Shown: positions 51,801-60,400 of the stretch, piece after piece
Numbering within the stretch: the first letter of the stretch is position 1
How the letters are laid out: each line of letters begins with the position of its first letter
Program-made: the position numbers and the translations under genes
The notes under the pieces: generated by a model
What the model was told of the DNA's origin: nothing
Database searches by the model: none
What the model saw: the letters and a program-made list of their open reading frames with translations, nothing else
Assembly: GCF_000003815.2 (NCBI RefSeq)
Contig: NC_049979.1
Coordinates: 1,826,327 to 1,888,326 of the forward strand
DNA: 62,000 nucleotides
Direction: 5' to 3'
DNA from: Branchiostoma floridae
Lineage: Eukaryota; Chordata; Leptocardii; Amphioxiformes; Branchiostomatidae

Positions 51801-52550
51801 ACCGTTTGGTTGGTGACAGGTATAGTTACCTTGCAGGTCCCCAGCCACCCTGCCATTTAATATTCTGAGGTCTGCTTGTATGCAAAGCTCACTCAAAAGC
51901 CGGCCAAACTTGTTTGGAGGTGACTTATCCATATATTGCCTATCACTAACTTGGTTCGAGGAGCTGGCGGGAAAACCGTCGATGTTAATTTCGCTATCCA
52001 CGTAATCACGTAGGTTACCAATACGCGCATTTAGATCTCCCCCTAATAAGACGAACCCCTCTGAACTATATCTACTTATTTCCTCTTCTAGTATGTCTAA
52101 TATATGGTTATCGGCATTTTTATGAGTAGAAGAAGCGCTTGGGCTTAGGTAAACTGAACATATGAAAAGATCTTTCGTAAGTCCTAAGACGTTACGGTCT
52201 ATCTTTACCCAGAGGGCATCAGTCGACTTAGAAGGTACTTTTTTGACATGATTTTTGAATTTGTTTTTATAGAAAAATATAATTCCCCCTGATGAGCGTT
52301 TCGCTCGTTTGCTTTTTGTTCTGAATAGATGAAAATAACTATAGTTAGCGATGTTGATTTTTGTGTTTTGAGTGCTCCATGTTTCAAGTAACGAAAAGAA
52401 GTCGAATTTGCGAATTTCGTCTAAAAACTCTACATCTTCTAATTTAGAACCTAGGCCGTGAACATTCCAGGCGGCAAAGCATTTGCTTCCGCCATTGAAC
52501 ATTTTCATCAATGAGATTTTCAAGAGAGTTGCGTCTTTACCTTAATCATC
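48877..52550 (-). mobile_element. Non-LTR retrotransposon (LINE), near full-length coding part
   Basis: It contains the intact ORF at 48990-52523. The 3' end (minus strand) has GTGACCTGTACTAAACCCAG then a tail AATAAAGGTCTTCATTCAAT, a short-repeat tail rather than poly-A. No ORF1 with a recognisable domain lies upstream, so it is either a one-ORF type or 5'-truncated; the 5' end is approximate. The microsatellite-like tail suits CR1/L2-like groups, but clade is not assigned. Confidence 0.88.
48990..52523 (-). CDS. LINE ORF2: endonuclease and reverse transcriptase (intact)
   Basis: 1,177 uninterrupted codons. Residues about 15-280 form an apurinic-type endonuclease (EEP): AAWNVHGL at 17-24, catalytic-type ETW at 47-49, GGDLNARIG at 161-169, SDH at 270-272. 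Reverse transcriptase spans about 575-830: PDNYRGISI at 589-597, FVDFSKAFDSVW at 661-672, GVRQGCNLSPTLFN at 719-732, and the catalytic YADD at 762-765. A C-terminal CCHC-like set is at C1096, C1099, H1108/1109 and C1114 (CRYCN...EDEHHFVVEC). All core residues look present, so the protein may be active. The first ATG lies just before the endonuclease domain. Confidence 0.93.
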   Translation of the reverse strand: MKISLMKMFNGGSKCFAAWNVHGLGSKLEDVEFLDEIRKFDFFSLLETWSTQNTKINIANYSYFHLFRTKSKRAKRSSGGIIFFYKNKFKNHVKKVPSKSTDALWVKIDRNVLGLTKDLFICSVYLSPSASSTHKNADNHILDILEEEISRYSSEGFVLLGGDLNARIGNLRDYVDSEINIDGFPASSSNQVSDRQYMDKSPPNKFGRLLSELCIQADLRILNGRVAGDLQGNYTCHQPNGSSTVDYIISSQSFLQNILLFQIHPLTVFSDHCLISVFIKSNTDHQNQHEKQQKRKRKPAPKRFHWDDKSAQKFNHILSQSHFIDRLNSLSSQNTKDTKSNGEIEAFVSEFSSILRDVGFKSLSVQITKHKKHPQLRQNKQWFDKSCNELKREIKNLAYLLSKQPFNSDIRGRYFKRKKEFKKLIKKKKTDFHKQIMTQLSSLKDKNPGAFWNLVNKLKPTKTQENNQISEEEWFEHFSNLDKLPNNGTNDSPIPENDQLNPSSSATNPSVLDSPITSEELYNAISNLKNNKSSGNDLILNEMLKFGKSVLQTPLLQLFNNCLQNGYYPQEWSLSHIVPIHKSGDPSLPDNYRGISIISCLGKLFSSILNNRLVSYAENNSLFKPHQAGFRKNFRTTDNLFVLSTLVSKYLSKNSRLFACFVDFSKAFDSVWRNGLLYKLNKLGIQGNFLRTIKDMYSKTTNRVKYSQGLTEPFVTNCGVRQGCNLSPTLFNLFLSDITSVFDNDICNPPTMYSKRVSCLLYADDLVLFSESKQGLQCSLNRLEEYCQTWHLNVNLRKTKIIVFTKGGRIPKDVYFMYKNNPVEIVTNYCYLGIVVNSAGTFKANNKHLYSKGLKALFGINQSLDKADAPLSVRNKLFDTCVKPIILYGSEIWGSVKSPKSCPIETIHLKFCKQTLHVPRSTSGLAARAELGRFPIHLEASLNAIKHLIRLRQKVPADSFQSDALSCQIDLDKAGAKCWASGVRQSLEECGYGYVWHCPLQHNTNSSQIINSINQRLKDIYFQTFLREIHNDNKGGSAKNKLRSYRLFKSTYNVEQYLDIDNIRHRTAVTKLRVSCHKLHIETGRHNRTPLEQRICRYCNLDKLEDEHHFVVECSLYKKERAELYRLIESMFPHFIQLSNIDKFIFLMNLDKPLLIKHICSYIFNITKKREEAECTQ

Positions 52551-52599
52551 AAAATACTTTAACTCATGAGAGTGACAAGATCTAAAATGTCATAGCTAA

Positions 52600-54272
52600 A
52601 ATGTTAAGCTGAACCAATGATAAGACTCCGTTACTTTATATATACTCATATATACGGCGAATTATGTATAATAATCGTACTAAGCACTAGGTAAAATACA
52701 GAGCATATCAACTATATGTACATGATAAAACTATTTTACGATACTGTAGCTGAGACAATTGATGGGCGCAATTTGGTAGACATAGTAATGATAGCCCCGA
52801 ATTTGGCCCAGTGTTGCCCCTGGAAAAGTCATATATCTTGGCCTGCCTGCCTGCCTGCCAAGGTAGTCTTTGCAAGTCACTGTTAGGGTGAATGGCTGAA
52901 TTAAAGATTAGTGTTAGTCCTTAGCGAGAGTGATATTTTTGCCAGGACAGTTTGGACACCACAGAATTTATTTGTATGCTAGGCGCAGCCCATGAAAAAG
53001 TCTTTCCGCGTATGGTCCTGAAAAAAGATGGTAGGATCGGTAATGTAGGTAGGATCCCCTAGCCTTGTTTTTGGTTATTTTCTTTTTGTGTGTTATTTTC
53101 TTTTTGCCCGTTAACGTTAACGTTAACGCCGTTAATAAACATGTTAGCAATGTTACGTTATAAAATGTATAACTGAAATGCATCATAAAACATTAACGTT
53201 ACAACTTACTTGATATTGATAAACTGACAAAGAAGTAACGTTAACGTTAATAATGACAAGTCCGGTCCAGAAAGAAATAGGATCAGTAGGTAGGGATTCC
53301 CTTTTTTTGTTATTTTCATTTTTTGTGTGTTTGATCCTGCAATTAACATGTTTGAAATGCATTAAAACTGAAATGTGACCATAAAAGTTTTGAATTTCAC
53401 CATTATTTTAGTGTTCCTTTCCAGCGACCGGCTTAAAAATAAATAATGTTAGGTTCGTCAGGTTTCCGCTAACGTTAGGGTCGGTCGGATAGCATTTTCC
53501 CTATGCAATATCATAACAAGTTCAGTTGTTTTTTCTGATTGTAAATTGTCCTTCTCAAATTAGTAAATACTGAGCGGAAGCAACTTCAACAATCTTCAAG
53601 CAGGATAGGCGCTAGGCCAGGGGTTTGGCCTTTTCTTTGTCATTTTTCTGTCTTTTGGCTTGCCGTAAAACGTTATTCCTATAGTCAAAGACGACTGGGG
53701 CGGATGTACTGGTGTTTCGGGCCCTTTCACAACGAATGACCAACAACCAACCCACACATCTGCTTAGAGAGGAAAGATGAACTGAACCTCCTGAGCTGAA
53801 GGTTAAAGGTCAGAGATTAAAGTTGATCAACAAAGAAGAATGGTTTGACCAAGGAGGTTAAAAAACCTCCCAGCTTGGTTTGACCAGTTTCTTGAGGTTT
53901 CTTGTAGGGGCCAGTGGAATCTTCACACTGCAGGTGATGATAACGTTACTTGAGCTTGTGCGCGACAATAACGCCCGTTAACGTTATTGACGGGCGTTAT
54001 TGCAGGACTTATCATACTCATTGGTCATAACTTATCCTCGCAGTTTGATGTCTCTCTGCCTCGTATAATTTCTGCGACCTGAACCTATTCGGGTCTCCGA
54101 CCCTGACTGTAACTGCCAGTGAAGAAACTTGTCACAATTTAATACACGTATCCTGCTTTACATGGTGTATAATGTAAAACAACTCATTAACCTAGCGTTC
54201 TTGGATGAACTGTGTGTCAGTGAACTGACGTTTCGAAATAGAACAGGGGGCGTGGCTTAGTTCCAGACCAAC
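52600..54272. other. Intergenic region before the HyuA-like gene
   Basis: It contains a partial MITE relative with GTAGGTAGGAT and GTCGGTCGG blocks (about 53015-53500), TAACGTTAACG-rich stretches, a CCTGCCTGCCTGCC run (52840) and two hairpins (53838-53885, 53966-54002). GGGGGCGTGGC, a GC/KLF-type box, lies at 54246-54256, just before the ATG. Confidence 0.55.
53966..54002. repeat. Hairpin upstream of HyuA-like gene
   Basis: CAATAACGCCCGT and ACGGGCGTTATTG are perfect 13-base arms around an 11-base loop TAACGTTATTG, about 270 bp upstream of the start codon. Its role is unknown. Confidence 0.8.
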
Positions 54273-54450
54273 ATGGCCGCGCTGTTCTCTATCGGAGTGG
54301 ACGTGGGCGGCACGAACACGGACGCAGTGGTTCTACAGGGGGACCGGGTGGTCAGCTGGAGCAAGCAGGTCACCACTCCGGACGTGACCACCGGCGTGGC
54401 GAGGGCCGTCAGGGCGGTGCTGGCTCAGGTCAAGGACAGGAACCTGCAAG
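54273..54450 (+). CDS. HyuA-like exon 1
   Basis: ATG in CAACATGGCC context. It encodes MAALFSIGVDVGGTNTDAVV, the first phosphate-binding motif, and ends AACCTGCAAG|GTAAAC. It has 59 codons plus one base completing Gly with exon 2. Confidence 0.92.
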
Positions 54451-57400
54451 GTAAACGGCGGGTCCCCATGCATGCCATGATCGGCTTCGACAGTGCCATA
54501 AAACTTCGAACAAATTCTTGTATGTATCTAATTATGCAGAAGCGAGTTAATGTTTGTTTTCATCCACAATATTGTTGAAATAAAATGTCAAGAATCCAAG
54601 TTATTGAGACTCTTGGTTGACCTGAGTTATAAAATAAGGTCATGTCCTGAGTTGACCCCAGTTTGACCTGGCAAAGCAAATAAGTAGAAGTCAAATGGAG
54701 CTGTGTATAAAGTTAGAATATTAAAATGCTAGGTCTTCTTTATATGTGGGGTAACCTATATCCATTGTTTTTATAAAGGGGTATATAGGGATATCAAGTC
54801 AAATGACAATGCAACAGAAACTGTATTTTCAAAATATTGCAGTTTGATACCTGGTGACAATCTGTCGTCTAAATAAAAGTAACGGACATAGATTACCCCA
54901 CAGACAATGGTGAACTAGCGTATACCGATTTGTGTGTTGTATAGATTTTGATTCCAGTGAAAGACAGGGTACCTGGTAAATTAACCCCTGTCTATTGAGT
55001 CAGTGAAGTAAAGCTTGCCTAAGCTTGATGTTTCTGACTTAGGGAGGAGAGATGCTGCTATAGTTATCGCTATGGGCCGCTCTTCATCTTCATGATGGTA
55101 ACATCAGACCCTACGAACTTGATTTTAAAAAATTGATTAAGATTTTAATTTGTAAAGAGACCCTCATAAAAGTATCAACCATAGGCATAGTTGTCTGTCT
55201 TGATTTAGAATCTCTCCTATGCCCAAACCAGGCACCATTACCCGATTGAACATCGGCACCACCCATTTTGTAAATGCGAGTTTTTGTAGAGGAGGGATCT
55301 GAAGAAGGTAGTGCGATGTAGAACTGTAACAGAAGTGTAGATATTTGTGTACTTGTAGTTGTCTGTTTGTCTTGTATTAAAATCTCTGCACCATATCAGG
55401 CACCATCACCCGAGTGAACATCGGCACCACCCATTTTGTGAATGCGCTGGTGCAGCGGAGGGATCTGGTGCCTGTGTCTGTGGTGCGGCTCTGCGGCACG
55501 GCGTCTCGCGCACTGCCGCCCTTCTGCGACTTCCCACAGGACCTCAAGAAGGTGGTCTAAAGTCATTAATTTTTGGGGGGACTTATTTCCTTGGTTGAAG
55601 GGTCAAGGAGATATTTGCAGCATTTCAAGTCTGTGGTTCAAAACAATTCCATTCTAGAGTAATGAATTAAAATTGAAGAGAGTAATGAGTAATTGAATTC
55701 AATTCTAGAGTAATGAGTAATTGAAATAGAATACATTGTAAAACAAATAAATAAAATTGAAAACGCATGTCAAGAGACAAGAACTCAGGGTAGTCATCAC
55801 AGCAAAGCGGAAATGCTGAAATTTTGTCATTGGTCACTTAGTGTACAAAAAATGTCTCTTTGCCTGTGAGTGGATGGCATTCAGCACCAAGGACAGGGTT
55901 GTCTGTGTGTGTATGTATGATTGTATGTTCCAGATACAAGTTCATACACAGGTGTACGTACATAGCTGCTTGTATGATTTACAGCATATAATCAAATTAA
56001 CTATTAGTCTTACACAGAAATAGTGAGCAATTTAAAGTATTGAACAAAACAAGGAATTCACAAAACTAAATATTCAACTTTGGTATGGGATCTTCTATTT
56101 CTTCTTCTTGCAGGTGGTGTGTGGGTCATACCACCTGGTGAACGGGGGTCTGCAGTTTGATGGGCAGGAGATCTCATCCCTGGAGGAGGAGGAGCTGAGG
56201 ACCTGCATCAGGACCATCTGGGAGGAGGGGGGGAGGAACGTGGTCATCGTTGGAATCTTCTCACCTATTGCTCCTCAGGCACAGGAGGAGAAAGTGAGAA
56301 ATTTCTTAGAGCTTTGAAACTATTTCCTTCCTTCCTTCTTTATTTTTTCCTTCTCTCATTTGTTTCCTTTAAATGTTTTGTTAATTCACAATTCATTTGT
56401 TTCTTCTTTCCTATGTTCCTTCATTCCTTCCATTATGCATTTGTTTGTTTTTTCATTCATTTGTTCCTTCCTTGCTTTGTTTGTTCCTTCTTTTCTTCCA
56501 TCATTTAGTCATTCGTTCATTTAATTTTACATCATTGTTTCCAGAGATCATCAATATCATTTTTATTGATGCTTAGACTTCAAGATCTTCAAGGTGTCAG
56601 AAAGACTTTCTTCCTATGTGTAACAAATGGCCAGCCTTGGCAATTTTCCCAGTACAATGAACCTGTACCTACTGTACATTATATATCATAAGCGTCCGTC
56701 TTCTGTGTCGCGAACAGTAGTAGAAAAGCCCTTCTGTGAGCTAAACTGGTGGGAACTCACTTTCATGATCATTTTCTTTCTGACACTTAACTGCCTCCAG
56801 GTGGCGGATCTGTTCCGTGCGGAGTTTCCGGAGGTCAGCTTGACGCTGTCCCACCGAGTGGGTCAGATTGGGCTGCTGGAGAGGGAGAACGCGGCTGTCC
56901 TGAACGAGTGCCTGAAACCTCTGTGCCACCGGACAGTGGAGGCGTTTAGACAGGCACTGAACGCACTGGGACTGACCTGCCCCTTCTACCTCACTCAGAA
57001 CGACGGGACATTAATCAGGTGTGAGTTTTAGTTTATTCAGATCCATAATTAACATGATATTATTTACATTGTAGCTTCCCTTAGTCTTCATTGACAGTGT
57101 TGCATACGGTATCTCCACAAAACATGGCACACATGACATGAAAGTTATTCAGAATATACATGTACTGAAAATTCATAAAAATGTGATAAAAATTACTTGA
57201 TGTGAGAGTGGATATTGTTTGTGCTTAGCAGTGCTTAGTTGTTTCTTTCCTCTGTTCCTTCATTGAGATCACCTACCTATCAAACTGCAGACCCCCGTTC
57301 AGGGTGTCTACACCATGAGGCAGAACGTTGCATAATACAGAATGAATTAAGCAGCTGGATACTTCTTTAAAGAAAGGAGTCAGACATTTCAGGTAGCATC

Positions 57401-60400
57401 CACTTTCCGTCTTTTATAATTGACTGAGAATTCACAGCCTCAAAGTATTGTTAGGCACTGATGAAAATTTCCAGTGAAATTAATTGCCTGATGTTTTTGT
57501 TTCAGTGCAGAGCAGACGTTAGAGTTTCCCGTGCGCACGTTTGCATCCGGACCCACCAACAGCATGAGGGGGGCAGCCTTTCTGTCAGGTGAGGTGCTTT
57601 GATGGACCGTTTATTATACATTAGATAGGCTTTGTCCGCCGGGCAACATATCCAAGGATGTTAAAATCAAAATTTTAAGTTAAAGTTGCCTGTACATCAG
57701 TAACAGATGAGTAGGGGTGGCACCCATCTCCATTTCTGTAGCCCTTGGGCCACACATGTGCAAGCCACTACAGCAGGGGGCTGGTCCGCTGGTAGTGATG
57801 TGTGTTTAACTCCCAGACTCTTCCTCATTAGTGCTGATTGTTAAGCAGAGAAAGCAGCATGTACCATTTTTAAAGTCTTTGGTATGACTCGGCCGGGGAT
57901 TGAACTCACGACCTACCGAATGCAAGGCGAACACTCTACCCACTCGGCCATAATCTAAACATTTCTTTGTATCTGTTGTTTAAAAAAGGTATTTAGGGCT
58001 ACAAAGTCGGTGGACAGCGGTTTCAAACTGTCATATTTTGAAATATTGCAATATGAAGCCACCTGGCATCCTTCGACTTGATGTCCCTAAATACCCATTT
58101 TTGAAAACAATGAATGTAGGTTACCCATGGATAAAGGTGAACTAGCATTTTTACAGAATCAAAAATCTTGCTGATATTCCTGACCTGCTTCAGTTTCACA
58201 AAGAATGCCCTGCGTTAGTTATACCAGGAATGTTAATCGTAAAATATTGTTGATAGATGTTGAAGATGCTGTCGTGATTGACATCGGAGGGACCACGTCT
58301 GACGTGGGCTGTCTCATGGGAGGGTTTCCTCGGCATGCGTCGACCAGGGTCAAGGTTAGATGTTTGTTATGTGTCATCAAAGTTTTACAGATACACATGT
58401 AATCTTCTAGTGACGCTGAAGAAGAGTGATACAATGAGCTATGTAAGTGTGCCACACAGCATGGTTTGACAGTGTCAAAAGGAAACACGCTTTGACGGCA
58501 GTCCTAAGGTGCCATATGGGGTGCCCACAGCGGCTGTTTCTTACGGTATCCACGCAATATACGTCACTTGTTGTAATCTTAAAATTTAACCAGATGTAGA
58601 CCTTGAACTGACTAATGACTGTACTGTACTATGCATTGTTGTTTGGTTGATGATCTTGCTAACACCTTCCCTAATTCCAGGTTGCAGGAGTCAGCACAAA
58701 CTTCCGCATGCCCGACGTCCTGAGCATCGGGCTAGGAGGGGGGTCCATCGTCAGGCAGATGGACGGAGCGGACAGGAATGAGGTACTTTCATAGCCAATT
58801 AATGTGTAAAGCTATGTTTGCATTGTGATTGTTTAGATTTATTGGGCTCTGAAGTTCGTAAGACTTTCATAAGTGACGGCCTCTGTGAAAATTCAAGCGT
58901 CTCAGACGGCGAAACGCCGTTTGCGACAACCGTCCAAGGCGTCTTAAATTATTGGGACGCTTTGGACGGTTACGGCGGCGGACGGCATGGGACGGGCTTT
59001 TGAACGCCCGACGAAACGTCCAAGACGGTCCGAACGGCATAACAAACGCTTGGACGCGTCTAGATTGGCACTTTAGACGCGTCCGGTCGGACGTTCGGGA
59101 CGTCCGAGACGGCGTCTGAAAGCGGGCAGCCGGACGCTCCCGCGCTCCGTCGGGCGGGCCCCCCGCTGGGAACAGACGTCTCTGCGGACGGACCAGACGC
59201 CGATTGCGACGGACGTAAATGACGTTACATCAGAATGGACGAGCCCACATAACATCAAGGGTAAATACAGGACGTTTGAAATTTTCTATCGTAAATTTTA
59301 ATTGCACCAGTATTTGCTAAAGACTGGATATATAAATGTGAAATAACGTTAAATTTTCTACAAAGATCATAAGTCATTTTTTTTTATTTCCAGGTAGCGA
59401 AATAAAGTCTTCCGTTTCATAAGTTCCTAACCCCAAGTAGTTGGAAGAGCCGACTAAGATTTTGATTGGCACCGGCAAAATTGGTAGGTGCTATCTCATT
59501 ATCTGTTGTCTAAATCTACATTTTAACAGCATTATCATTCTTAATAGAAACAACAGATATTTTTTACAAGTAATCTACAACGTGTTCATAATTCTTTTTA
59601 TTTTGTGGCATCAAAACAAGATCCTAAATTTTATCATTTCTTCGCGTATGTGGGGAGGGCACCCGTAACAACAAGTCGTCGGTAAACTTTGCAACAGATG
59701 AATGTACAAAAAAATTAGAATAAAATGCGAAGTATTCACTTACCGGCGCCTGCAAAGTATCGACAATCAGCTAACGGAAGAACCGCTGCTTCTTTTGACG
59801 TCTGTCACATCTGTGATTTCTGCTGTCCAAGGTTTGCTGCTTCGAGTAAGTAGTATAATTTTTCCGGGTTGGCGGAAACGGCTGCCCGGTCGGTCGGAGG
59901 AAACCCCTGCCCGGTCCGGTCCGGAGGTTGGTTTTGGGGTTTTTGATTGTACCGAATGTAAACAACATGGCTTGCTGTCGCAACAGCGATTTAGGTGCAT
60001 TTCTCTTGTAGGCTAATCCTACGTTGAACAGTAGCACTAATATCGTAAAACATTACCGTAATTACCGTAATAACAGTGTAATTGCGATCTTATACACGTT
60101 TGCGGTAAACACCAGATTTCGGTGATGCCAGCTCACTCAGTAGCGCTTATAAGGTCGATAATGAGCTGCGTGTCCTTTACCGTCAGAACTGATTAGCACC
60201 TCGATTTTTTTTTTTGCGAAAATGTTATCCCCAACACTAGTTTTATACTTTGAAATAAGAAAACTGTAGGTTGGATTGATTGGATTGTGTTATTCATCGG
60301 ATATTTTTGCATTCCATGCGGCGCACATTAGGTCGTTGACCCGAAATACGCAGTGTGTGTAGACACGTGGATATGTGTGAGGCGCTTCTAATAGGGGACA

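Noticed and set aside
57880-57950. Functional tRNA gene (Ala-like anticodon TGC)
   Set aside because: A and B boxes are present, but the segment continues into an unrelated SINE body and the stem pairing was not convincingly complete.
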